NCBI GenBank assembly: GCA_963748095.1
Contig: CAVVIO010000046.1
Span: 1 to 12,517, forward strand
Length of the DNA stretch: 12,517 nt
Source of the DNA: CAVVIO01 sp963748095
Lineage (GTDB): Bacteria; Bacteroidota; Bacteroidia; Bacteroidales; UBA10428
Reading direction: 5' to 3'
Made by a program: the position numbers and the translations under genes. Below are positions 6,233 to 12,517 of the stretch, one piece after another. The notes beneath the pieces were generated by a model that had not been told where the DNA came from, did not search any database, and saw only the letters and a program-made list of their open reading frames with translations. Position 1 is the stretch's first letter; each line of letters opens with the position of its first letter.

Positions 6233-7180
6233 ATGATCCTGACAATAACCTTAAACCCGGCCATTGACAAGATCCTGATCCTGGAAAGATTTGATTTGCA
6301 TAAACTGCACAGGTTAAAAAGCGATGAGCTTACCATGACCCTGCCCGGCGGAAAAGGTGTAAACATTGCACTCAACCTGAAATTTCTGGGCAACGAAGTA
6401 ATTGCTACCGGCTTTGCAGGCGGGCATGCCGGTCATTTATTGTGTGATGGTTTACGTCAGAAAGATATTACTACCAGCTTTGTTTTTACCGGGGACACCA
6501 CACGGACTAATATTTCCATACTCGATCTCACAAACGAGACATTAACAGAAGTCAATGATTACGGCCAGGATGTAAGCGCAGAGGACATTGATTACTTTAT
6601 TGAAAATTATACGCGACTGTTAAACCGGGTTGATTATGTAATTATTGCAGGTTCCTTGCCCAAGGGTGTGTCCGATGATATCTATATAAGGTTGATCAAA
6701 ATGGCACTAAAAAAAGATTTGAAAGTTTTTTTTCATGTTTCTCCCGATTATTTGGATGCTGTTTTTAAAGCCTCGCCTTTCCTGATAAACCCGGATATGC
6801 GGAGTAATCACCAGTTGTTTGGCAAACCCCTCGACGGCATTGAACAGTTTGTGGAAGCCGGGAGAAATATTCTGGTAAAAAGCCGGGATACCGAATTTGT
6901 GCTTTTTACTCATCGTATTGAAAATGTAGTAGCAGTAACCCGTGATAAATCGTATATTTTACGGCCTAAAGAATTGAAAATTGTAAATATGCTGGGTTAT
7001 GCCGATGCATTTATTGCAGGTTTTATACATGCTTTCAAACAGAACCTGCCCGTTTCCGAAATATTAAAATATGCATCTTCAGCCGGGTTAACCAATGTTG
7101 AAAACATTTATAAAGAGTTAACCGATATAAATATGATTACCGAAAATTTACAAAGGATTGTAGTGGAGGAAATAGCATGA
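6233..7180 (+). CDS. PfkB-family sugar kinase homolog (1-phosphofructokinase-like), diverged
   Basis: This 315-residue protein belongs to the FruK/LacC branch of the PfkB (ribokinase) family, whose members phosphorylate sugar phosphates such as fructose 1-phosphate or tagatose 6-phosphate with ATP. The N-terminal half keeps family features: TITLNPAID, the substrate-binding GGKGVNIALNLKFLG, GFAGGHAG, TRTN and AGSLPKGV. The C-terminal half departs from them. The GAGD anion-hole motif reads G255-Y-A-D258, keeping the catalytic Asp but not the third Gly. The usual KPN.xEL segment reads NPDMRSNHQ, and the usual SLGAEGAL segment reads FTHRIENVV. Either the ATP site is altered or catalysis is lost and the protein acts as a sensor or regulatory partner. 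The stop overlaps the next ATG by 4 bases (ATGA), so it is translationally coupled to the CBS gene. The family is firm; the activity is doubtful. Confidence 0.85.
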   Translation: MILTITLNPAIDKILILERFDLHKLHRLKSDELTMTLPGGKGVNIALNLKFLGNEVIATGFAGGHAGHLLCDGLRQKDITTSFVFTGDTTRTNISILDLTNETLTEVNDYGQDVSAEDIDYFIENYTRLLNRVDYVIIAGSLPKGVSDDIYIRLIKMALKKDLKVFFHVSPDYLDAVFKASPFLINPDMRSNHQLFGKPLDGIEQFVEAGRNILVKSRDTEFVLFTHRIENVVAVTRDKSYILRPKELKIVNMLGYADAFIAGFIHAFKQNLPVSEILKYASSAGLTNVENIYKELTDINMITENLQRIVVEEIA

Positions 7181-7617
7181 AACAGGTAAAAGATTTTATA
7201 TTTAAAGATCTTTCATCTATAAATGAAGATTCAAGTTTACGCAGGGTAATTAAAACGATGAGGTTACACCGGATTAGTGCCCTGCCTGTGGTAAACCATC
7301 TCGGAGAATATCTCGGCTGTATCAGCGATCAGGACATATTACAGGCAGCAATACCGGAATATATGAAGTGGATCTACGACACCTCTTTTATGGCCGACCT
7401 CGATCAGATAACAATCCATTTACAAAAAATGCTTGATGAGAAAGCGATAAAGTTCGTAAAAAAAGATTATCCTACTGTAGCGCCGAATAATTCCATGTCG
7501 TATGCTGCCGATCTCTTATTCCGGAGTCAGGGTACAATTTTACCTGTTGTCGAAGGAAAAATGCTTATTGGTCTGGTATCCAGATTAGATATACTTTCTG
7601 TTTCATTAGATGGTTGA
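7177..7617 (+). CDS. Twin CBS-domain protein
   Basis: This 146-residue cytoplasmic protein is made almost wholly of two CBS motifs, a Bateman module. The first (about 1-60) has VKDFIFKDLSSINEDSSLRRV, the RISALPVVN strand and LGCISDQDIL. The second (about 90-146) has FVKKDYPTVAPNNSMSYAADLLF, GTILPVVEGKMLIGLVSRLDIL. Between them is a helical insert (about 62-88) with IPEYMKWIYDTSF, as in CBS proteins linked to transporters. Such modules usually bind adenine nucleotides such as AMP, ATP or c-di-AMP and control an attached or neighbouring enzyme or channel. The gene overlaps the PfkB-like gene by 4 bases and precedes the permease by about 20 bases. The most likely job is to regulate that permease or the kinase-like protein by energy state; this is inference from context. 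Confidence 0.9.
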   Translation: MKQVKDFIFKDLSSINEDSSLRRVIKTMRLHRISALPVVNHLGEYLGCISDQDILQAAIPEYMKWIYDTSFMADLDQITIHLQKMLDEKAIKFVKKDYPTVAPNNSMSYAADLLFRSQGTILPVVEGKMLIGLVSRLDILSVSLDG

Positions 7618-7638
7618 CAAAATTTCAAAAACTTGCTG

Positions 7639-8940
7639 ATGGTTTTCGCACTGATTTCAGGTACTCTAACAGTTAATATAGTAATAGCAATTCTTGTTTT
7701 TATATTAACTTTTACCCTGATCACCACTGAATCGCTGCCAAATTCCATTGCCGCCATGCTGGGTGGGTTTATTTTGCTGGCAAGTAGTATATTGACTCAG
7801 GAAGAGGCCGTTCATTCAATCGATTTCGATACGGTAGGTCTTCTTTGCGGCATGATGATTACAGTTGCCGTAATGCGAAAATCAGGTTTATTTGAGTATG
7901 TTGCTATTAAGGGAATTAAGCTTACAGGGGGCAATCCGTGGAGAATACTGGTTGTTTTGTCTATCGTTACAGCTGTTTTATCGGCATTTTTAGATAATGT
8001 AACCACAGTCCTGGTGATTGTGCCACTTACTTTTGCAGTGGCAGATACAATTAAAATCAATCCCATGCCCATTTTAATCTCTGAGATTTTGTTTTCCAAT
8101 ATTGGTGGAGCAGCAACCCTTATAGGGGATCCGCCGAATATTATGATCGGCACCGCTACTTACCTGGAATTCACAGATTTTATTAAAAATAACCTGCCTG
8201 TAATTGTCATTATATCTATTGTTGTCCTTTTTTTACTACGGTTAATCTATTATAAAAAACTAACATCGGAGCAAGTCGACTATAAAAAAATATATGCTTT
8301 TGATGAGAAACGGTCTATTCACAATAAAAAGTTCTTTTTCAGTGCACTTATCGTTTTTGCTTTAATAATTGTGGCTTTTGTTACACATCATACTCACAAG
8401 ATCAGTTTGGCTACTATAGCGCTTGGTGGTGGATTTATTATGATGATGGTAACCCGGCAAAAACCGGAAGAAGTCCTGAAAGAAGTGGAATGGCCAACAT
8501 TGTTTTTCTTTCTTGGATTATTTGTAATTATCGGAGGACTTGAAAAAACCGGGGTCATCAAACTTATAGCTAATAAGATGATTGATGTTACCGGAGGGAA
8601 TATCAGTTATGCTACGCAGCTTATTTTATGGGGTTCCGCTTTTTCAACAACAATTATTAATAGTATTCCTTTTACTGCCACCATGATATCAGTAATTGAA
8701 AGTATGTCAGCAACCATGCAGGGTGATGTTAATCCATTGTGGTGGGGATTATCGCTGGGGGCTTGTCTTGGAGGAAACGGAACTATCATCGGTTCGGCTG
8801 CCAATATCATCGTTGCCGGATTATCTCAAAAATCTTCTTACCCGATACGTTTCTTGGAATATTTCAAAGTGGGTTTTCCCTTAATGATCGTATCGATTAT
8901 CATTGCTTCTATTTATCTTCATCTCAGGTATTTTTTGTGA
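7639..8940 (+). CDS. ArsB/SLC13-like (ion transporter superfamily) permease
   Basis: This 433-residue inner-membrane transporter with about 11-12 helices belongs to the IT superfamily (ArsB, NhaD, SLC13 and the P-protein). The two pseudo-symmetric halves each carry the expected re-entrant signature. In the first half these are SAFLDNVTTVLVIVPL and GGAATLIGDPPNIMIG; in the second, INSIPFTATMI and GGNGTIIGSAANIIVAG. A charged loop (YKKIYAFDEKRS) separates the halves. These Asn/Pro/Gly loops bind anion and Na+ in characterised relatives. Candidate substrates are arsenite, a dicarboxylate, citrate or a Na+/H+ exchange reaction; the sequence does not decide, and no arsR or arsC is nearby. Start choice: a TTG lies at 7633 and the first ATG at 7639, which I take. 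It closes the three-gene unit. Confidence 0.9.
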   Translation: MVFALISGTLTVNIVIAILVFILTFTLITTESLPNSIAAMLGGFILLASSILTQEEAVHSIDFDTVGLLCGMMITVAVMRKSGLFEYVAIKGIKLTGGNPWRILVVLSIVTAVLSAFLDNVTTVLVIVPLTFAVADTIKINPMPILISEILFSNIGGAATLIGDPPNIMIGTATYLEFTDFIKNNLPVIVIISIVVLFLLRLIYYKKLTSEQVDYKKIYAFDEKRSIHNKKFFFSALIVFALIIVAFVTHHTHKISLATIALGGGFIMMMVTRQKPEEVLKEVEWPTLFFFLGLFVIIGGLEKTGVIKLIANKMIDVTGGNISYATQLILWGSAFSTTIINSIPFTATMISVIESMSATMQGDVNPLWWGLSLGACLGGNGTIIGSAANIIVAGLSQKSSYPIRFLEYFKVGFPLMIVSIIIASIYLHLRYFL

Positions 8941-9355
8941 ACTGGAGTTAATTGTTTTCAATAAAAATAAATCACTGATTGGTAAAAAGCATCTGTTCAG
9001 GTTATTAATTGTACAATTAATCAAAATTAAAAACAAGTGACCATTTTTTACAATTCTGTAATTCTTTAATTACTTAATTTCACAGTTTAATAATTCTTAA
9101 ACAGACTTGTTAAAAACAAAATATAAATATGTCAGGTTTTCAGAATATTATTAATAAATTGCTTTTTATATTATTTGATTTTTTAGATAAAAGGTAAAGA
9201 AATTATTTATAAAGAAAATTTTAGACAAAAAATGCTATAATTTTCAGAAATAGTGTAATATTCTAATTTTATATAAATAATGAATTAAATAGTTAGCACA
9301 TTTTTTTCATCAACTGAAACAACTAGAAATAATGTTAAACCTAAAATTTACTTAA
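8941..9355. other. 415-base AT-rich spacer without a gene
   Basis: No open frame with coding character or RNA gene is visible on either strand. The DNA is very AT-rich. It must hold the end of the permease transcript and the promoter of the beta-barrel gene, but I found no TAnnTTTG match near 9356 and no strong terminator. The only clear structure is the palindrome at 9004-9021. A long untranslated leader for the beta-barrel gene is possible. Confidence 0.6.
9004..9021 (+). promoter_or_regulatory. 18-base perfect palindrome
   Basis: ATTAATTGTACAATTAAT is its own reverse complement, 63 bases after the permease stop. With no loop, it looks more like a binding site for a dimeric regulator than a terminator. 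AT-rich DNA makes chance palindromes more likely, but 9-bp arms are long. Confidence 0.4.
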
Positions 9356-9913
9356 ATGAAAATTAAAACTTTGATTTTATCAGCAGTATTAGCAGGTAGT
9401 TTTGTATTTGCTAATGCACAAGATGTCGCAGTGGGCGATAAGGTATTGAACCTTGGGATTGGATTAGGCTCAACACTTTACAGCGGTACATATTACAAAA
9501 GTGCAGTTCCCCCTATTTCAGCATCATTGGAATTTGTACTTAAAGACGATTTGTTTGATGGTAAAGGAGCTCTTGGAGTAGGCGGTTATCTGGGCTATTC
9601 TTCTTATAAGTATGAATATTTAGGATGGGGCTGGAAATACAGCAACATAATTCTTGGACCGAGGGGATTCTTGCATTATAAATTAGTGGATAAACTTGAT
9701 ACCTATACCGGTTTGTTAATCGGATATGATATAGTAAGTTCAAAGGAATTCGGGAATACTGTTCCCGGTTATGATTATTCTGCCAATTCAGGTGGACTTA
9801 TCTGGTCCTGGTTTGCTGGTGGAAGGTATTATTTCTCCGACAAATTTGCAGGCATGCTTGAATTGGGTTTTGGTATCTCATACCTGACCCTTGGTGTTGC
9901 TATAAATCTATAA
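9356..9913 (+). CDS. Outer-membrane beta-barrel protein
   Basis: This 185-residue protein has a Sec signal peptide (KIKT, hydrophobic core, ANA-QD cleavage near residue 21) followed by alternating aromatic/glycine beta strands such as LNLGIGLGSTLYSG, GALGVGGYLGYSSY, KYSNIILGPRGFLHY, DTYTGLLIGYDIV and FAGMLELGFGISYLTLGVAINL. The size and strand pattern fit a small barrel of about eight strands, like the outer-membrane beta-barrel domain proteins common in Bacteroidetes. These are usually structural or of unknown role, and this one has no enzymatic motif. The ATG at 9356 directly precedes a typical signal peptide. It lies alone between a long spacer and a strong hairpin, so it is probably monocistronic. 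Confidence 0.85.
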   Translation: MKIKTLILSAVLAGSFVFANAQDVAVGDKVLNLGIGLGSTLYSGTYYKSAVPPISASLEFVLKDDLFDGKGALGVGGYLGYSSYKYEYLGWGWKYSNIILGPRGFLHYKLVDKLDTYTGLLIGYDIVSSKEFGNTVPGYDYSANSGGLIWSWFAGGRYYFSDKFAGMLELGFGISYLTLGVAINL

Positions 9914-9930
9914 TTTAAAAAAATTATGTT

Positions 9931-9963
9931 CGGGATACAGATGTTTCAGATATCTGTATTCCG
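9931..9963 (+). terminator. Strong hairpin after the beta-barrel gene
   Basis: CGGGATACAGAT (9931-9942) pairs with ATCTGTATTCCG (9952-9963) in a 12-bp stem, with one G-T wobble, around a 9-base loop. It begins 18 bases after the stop at 9911-9913. There is no T run after it on the plus strand, but an A-rich run precedes it, so it would be a standard terminator read from the other strand. It probably ends or protects the barrel mRNA. Confidence 0.6.
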
Positions 9964-10136
9964 ATTCATCTCACCAGTTTCACAGGATATTTGTTAATCT
10001 TTAATCAATAATCCTGTAAATACCTGATATTCGTTAAACTTATAACGTGTGCTTTTTACTTCAGACATTTCCGTTTCATTAGTTTGATATTCCGGAAAAT
10101 ATATTTATTCTCTTTAGCTTTTAATTTCTTATAACC

Positions 10137-10550
10137 ATGTATATGAAAGAACACATGCGTTTCTTTTCTGTTATTGCTATTCTTTGCATGGCGATGCCTG
10201 TATTGTTAGCTCAGTCCGCCGAAAAATCGACTTTGCTGTCAGTAGGAGAAGGTGAAAGAATTGCATATGGTGAATCATGTATACCCATGACAACTTCTCC
10301 TGACAGTTTATATGTTGTTACTATAAAGGGTGATAATATTTATGTGTATAAAAAAGGGCACAAAACCGGTCCTTTTAAGAGTTTTGATGATGCCAATATT
10401 CAGGATAGCAATACGTACGAACGAAAAACCATAAAAAAACTGAACGAGTACATAATAACATTGCCACAACAGAACCATATTGCTAGGTATTTCAGCCTGT
10501 TCAAGATACCAAAATTGATCATGTTCTTCTGTTCGCTCTTCAGCTCTTAA
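10137..10550 (+). CDS. Secreted protein, 3' end lost at the junction (chimeric frame)
   Basis: Only about the first 116 of 137 residues look genuine. They comprise an N-terminal signal peptide (KEHMRFFSVIAILCMAMPVLLAQS) and a polar domain with SLYVVTIKGDNIYVYKKG and GPFKSFDDANI. After about residue 116 (near 10485) the frame runs antisense through the purP paralog and ends at 10548-10550 by chance. The gene is therefore truncated here. The true start could be the ATG at 10137, 10143 or 10155; 10143 gives a usual signal peptide with MKEHMRFF. I do not recognise the family. The style, with Gln after the signal cleavage, fits the Bacteroidetes part of the window. It is 223 bases from the barrel gene, behind a hairpin, so it is probably a separate transcript. 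Confidence 0.6.
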   Translation: MYMKEHMRFFSVIAILCMAMPVLLAQSAEKSTLLSVGEGERIAYGESCIPMTTSPDSLYVVTIKGDNIYVYKKGHKTGPFKSFDDANIQDSNTYERKTIKKLNEYIITLPQQNHIARYFSLFKIPKLIMFFCSLFSS

Positions 10551-10895
10551 AAGATTTCGATTACCAAAAAGTGGTACTTTAAAATGTGTTTCTATTTCAT
10601 CATACCCAACATAAACTGAAAAGGATCTATTGGGAACAAATATCGTATGTAATGATTGTAATTGTTCAACTACTTTTGGAGTTGCGATATCCTTGAACTG
10701 ATCAACTATAATTATTTCATCAAAGAGATTTTTGTAATAATGAGTATAAGTTTTTTCTCGACCTTTCTGTACTACAACAACAGTCTTTAATCCTGCTTCT
10801 TTAGCTCCATATGCTATCTCTAAAGCTGAGTGTGATCCAATGCAACCTATATGAATGTTTTCTTTTGTATAATCTTGTAAATTGTCAAATTTCAT
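10308..10895 (-). CDS. purP: Divergent PurP paralog, N-terminal fragment
   Basis: PurP is the ATP-grasp ligase that formylates AICAR to FAICAR with formate and ATP in archaeal purine synthesis. This frame has 195 residues, but only about 1-137 are PurP-like: IHIGCIGSHSALEIAYGAKEAG (H22 aligns with the substrate-binding His of M. jannaschii PurP), VPNRSFSVYVGYD, VPLFGNRNLLRAEER and LEQAEIP. The remaining 58 residues, left of the junction at about 10485, are antisense Bacteroidetes DNA. The ATP-grasp part is therefore missing. VPNRSF replaces the canonical VPHGSF, marking the divergent second paralog found beside PurP in several archaea, whose role is less certain. Its ATG overlaps the stop of the upstream purP (ATGA, 4 bases), so the two are translationally coupled. 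Confidence 0.75.
   Translation of the reverse strand: MKFDNLQDYTKENIHIGCIGSHSALEIAYGAKEAGLKTVVVVQKGREKTYTHYYKNLFDEIIIVDQFKDIATPKVVEQLQSLHTIFVPNRSFSVYVGYDEIETHFKVPLFGNRNLLRAEERTEEHDQFWYLEQAEIPSNMVLLWQCYYVLVQFFYGFSFVRIAILNIGIIKTLKRTGFVPFFIHINIITLYSNNI
10475..10495. other. Junction between Bacteroidetes-like and archaeal-like DNA
   Basis: Similarity to PurP ends after ...LEQAEIP (Pro137 codon at 10487-10485). The opposite-strand secreted protein also stops making sense at about 10485. To the left all genes are Bacteroidetes-like; to the right all are archaeal purine genes with visibly more A/T-biased codon use. No direct repeats, transposase, tRNA or integrase mark the point. An assembly join is the likeliest cause. 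Confidence 0.7.
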
Positions 10896-11878
10896 GTTAA
10901 TACATCTTGTAATCTATCTTGTTCTTGTGCTTCTTTGATTTCTCTTGCTATTCTTCTGCCCATCCACATATCTTCCTTATGCATAATATAGGAATAAGGT
11001 GAATGTGGTACAAAAACATTAGTTCCAGCGACAATTCGTCCACTAAATTCAAAACAATAAATGTTTAAATCACGATCTACTATTGTTTCCAAACAAAATG
11101 GTCCTATCATGGGTGATTCAAGGTTTTTCTTCACTGCTTCTACAAAATTTTTACCCATCTCATAATATCTCATTAATAATGATTCTCGTAGAACAGCAGG
11201 TATATTTCCAATTATTTGAAAACTGAAATTATCATCATAGCGTATTTTGCTATCTATATCAGTTTCATAACGAATGTCAACACCAAATACTTCTAATTTA
11301 TTACGCACAACTGAATTGAAAAACTGGACATAGACTTTATTGCCAACTATAAAATCTTGAAAATGCATTTTTGCTTGTGACAGGTTTTTTTCTTTTATTT
11401 GTTGTTGTAGATCTTCTTTATTTTTGCTACAAAATATCCTTTCCCGCCTTCAGCTCCATCAAATTTTACAATAACCGGCCTATCTTCAACTTCAAAAAGT
11501 GTATTATATTCCTTTGGGGACAGTAAAACCAGCTTCATGCATTAATTGGCTTTTTAATTTTCTATCAGCTTCCCAATAGAGGAGTTTTCTGGTCCCGAAT
11601 AAGGGAACTTTGCTAGTTAATATTTTTGTTAGTGATAAATAAGCTACAAATGATCCATGTGGTACTAGTATCAAATCTTTATTTTCTTCATTTTTATCAA
11701 GAGCCTCTTGATATTTCTCAACAATTTCAATGTGGTCAGAAACATCGAAACTTTCATAAAATTCTTTTCTGTTTTCTTTTGTAAAAAGAATTGTTTCAAA
11801 TCCTTCTTTTTGAGCTCCTGATAGAATATTCAGTGCACTATGACTCGCTAATGTTCCTATTTTGTATGTTTTGCTCAT
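10892..11878 (-). CDS. purP: PurP, FAICAR synthetase, with two compensating frameshifts
   Basis: This is 5-formaminoimidazole-4-carboxamide ribonucleotide synthetase, the formate-dependent archaeal replacement for PurH transformylase. Restoring the frame gives about 328 residues, the family length. The N-terminal part (11878 to about 11519) has GTLASHSALNILSGAQKEGF with H13, VPHGSFVAYLS and VPLFGTRKLLYWEADR. A one-base excess in the C run (plus-strand GGGG, 11516-11519) shifts the frame; deleting it gives TVPKEYNTLFEVEDRPVIVKFDGAEGGKGYFVA, split here only by position. A one-base shortage in the A run (plus-strand TTTTT, 11421-11425) restores it. The C-terminal part has FIVGNKVY, GNIPAVLRESLL, GPFCLETIVD and FEFSGRIVAGTN, the ATP-grasp core. 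Both indels sit in homopolymers, so sequencing error is more likely than a pseudogene. It starts 18 bases after purD. Confidence 0.85.
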
Positions 11879-11896
11879 GATAATGTACTCTTGTTG

Positions 11897-12517
11897 TTAA
11901 CAGTGAATGTCATAACCTATATCCTTCCTATATTCTACTGACCCTTTTATTGTTGTTATTTTTTCCATAGTTAGTAAATGAGCTGTTGTAATATCCTTAG
12001 CTTTTGTTAAAACACCAATAGCTCTACTTCCAGTACTATAAACAATAGTACTTGCTTCGTGTTCTTTAGCATAAACCGATGCAAAATATACGTCATCTAG
12101 TAAATTTGCTGGTAATTCGATTTGAATATCTTTAAGTGGTTTTTCTGGATATCCTTGTGGAACCACATAAACCACAACACTTGCTTCTTTAGAGAACGCT
12201 ATGTTTGTTAATGTTCCATCGATAATATGTTGACAGATCTCTAAAAAGTTTGTTTCTAAAAGACTTAATACATTAAGAGCTTCAGGGTCCCCGAAACGAG
12301 CATTAAACTCAATTAGTTTTATCTCATTATCTTCAGTAAGTATAAATTGACCATATAAGACTCCTTTAAACAGAATCTGAAGTTTTTCACGTAGATACGT
12401 TACTGTTTTTTCTAAAACCTGTTTTGCTTCATGCAATAAAACAGCATTTAGAAATGGTAAGTTATGTGTAGCACAGGATACAGCACCCATACTTCCGGTA
12501 TTTGGTCTTATTACTAT
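11897..12517 (-). CDS. purD: PurD, phosphoribosylamine-glycine ligase, C-terminal part
   Basis: GAR synthetase catalyses step two of purine synthesis: phosphoribosylamine, glycine and ATP give GAR. The frame is open through the right edge, so only about the last 206 residues are visible; the ATG at 12490 is internal. The visible part starts at RPNTGSMGAVS, matching the conserved GPNTGGMG ATP-grasp loop with two substitutions (R for G, and S for the second G of the GG pair). It continues with LPFL, FKGVLYGQFILTEDN, the ATP/metal-binding IEFNARFGDPEALNVLSLLET, and the C-terminal domain with YVVPQGYPEKPL, TGSRAIGVL and VEYRKDIGYD. Wording is closer to archaeal than to E. coli PurD. It leads the purD-purP-purP unit, whose spacing (18 bases, then a 4-base overlap) indicates one transcript. 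Confidence 0.92.
   Translation of the reverse strand: MVIRPNTGSMGAVSCATHNLPFLNAVLLHEAKQVLEKTVTYLREKLQILFKGVLYGQFILTEDNEIKLIEFNARFGDPEALNVLSLLETNFLEICQHIIDGTLTNIAFSKEASVVVYVVPQGYPEKPLKDIQIELPANLLDDVYFASVYAKEHEASTIVYSTGSRAIGVLTKAKDITTAHLLTMEKITTIKGSVEYRKDIGYDIHC

Noticed and set aside
7633..7638. TTG start for the permease
   Set aside because: An ATG two codons downstream gives the same protein and is the more common start.
7812..8153. 113-residue minus-strand open frame inside the permease gene
   Set aside because: It is antisense to the conserved LDNVTT and GDPPN segments and has no independent support.
8941..9355. Small RNA or hidden short gene in the long spacer
   Set aside because: I found no promoter match, stable hairpin with T run, or frame with coding character; only AT-rich sequence and one palindrome.
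10308..10482. C-terminal 58 residues of the minus-strand purP frame as a new domain
   Set aside because: They are antisense to the Bacteroidetes secreted-protein gene and show no PurP or other similarity; they result from the junction.
1..12517. CRISPR array, phage, insertion sequence or defence system
   Set aside because: No regularly spaced repeats, transposase, integrase, Cas, nuclease/methylase or toxin-antitoxin signature is visible on either strand.

Overview
Positions 1 to about 10,480 read as the chromosome of a Bacteroidetes bacterium, most like free-living or sediment Bacteroidales/Marinilabiliales, though the rank is inference. The evidence is a secreted protein with a type IX secretion (T9SS) sorting domain, a TonB-type energy transducer, a lipobox lipoprotein, an outer-membrane beta-barrel, a bacterial SUI1 gene, AT-rich spacers with weak Shine-Dalgarno sequences, and a TAnnTTTG-type promoter ahead of the SUI1 gene. 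Positions from about 10,485 to the right edge carry a different signature: archaeal-type purine biosynthesis genes (purD and two purP paralogs), all on the minus strand.

Left part: a TonB protein cut by the left edge (3-923, +) converges on a small, very basic lipoprotein (947-1168, -). An Mth938/NDUFAF3-like protein (1321-1713, +) and a YedJ-like HD phosphohydrolase (1851-2528, -) also converge. Next come a T9SS cargo protein (2814-3731, +), a SUI1 translation factor (3859-4197, +) and an orphan MASE3 sensor histidine kinase (4471-6051, +). A tight three-gene unit follows: a PfkB-family sugar kinase homolog with a diverged C-terminal half (6233-7180), a twin-CBS protein (7177-7617) and an ArsB/SLC13-like permease (7639-8940). 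The unit looks like a transporter with a nucleotide-sensing partner and a kinase-like partner; its substrate cannot be read from the sequence. A 415-base AT-rich spacer with an 18-base perfect palindrome leads to an outer-membrane beta-barrel gene (9356-9913, +), a strong hairpin, and a secreted protein gene that starts at 10137.

Right part: the last Bacteroidetes reading frame and the second purP both lose their family sequence at the same point, about 10,482-10,487. There is no insertion sequence, tRNA or attachment site there. The simplest explanation is a chimeric assembly joining a Bacteroidetes contig to an archaeal one; a real recombination is possible but less likely. Past the junction, reading leftward on the minus strand, lie purD (C-terminal part, cut by the right edge), a canonical purP with two compensating one-base homopolymer frameshifts, and a divergent purP paralog overlapping it by 4 bases (ATGA).

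I see no CRISPR array, tRNA, rRNA, transposase or phage gene. The most useful points for a second look are the junction, the kinase/CBS/permease unit with its altered GAGD motif, the frameshifted purP, and a few small palindromes and repeats between genes.
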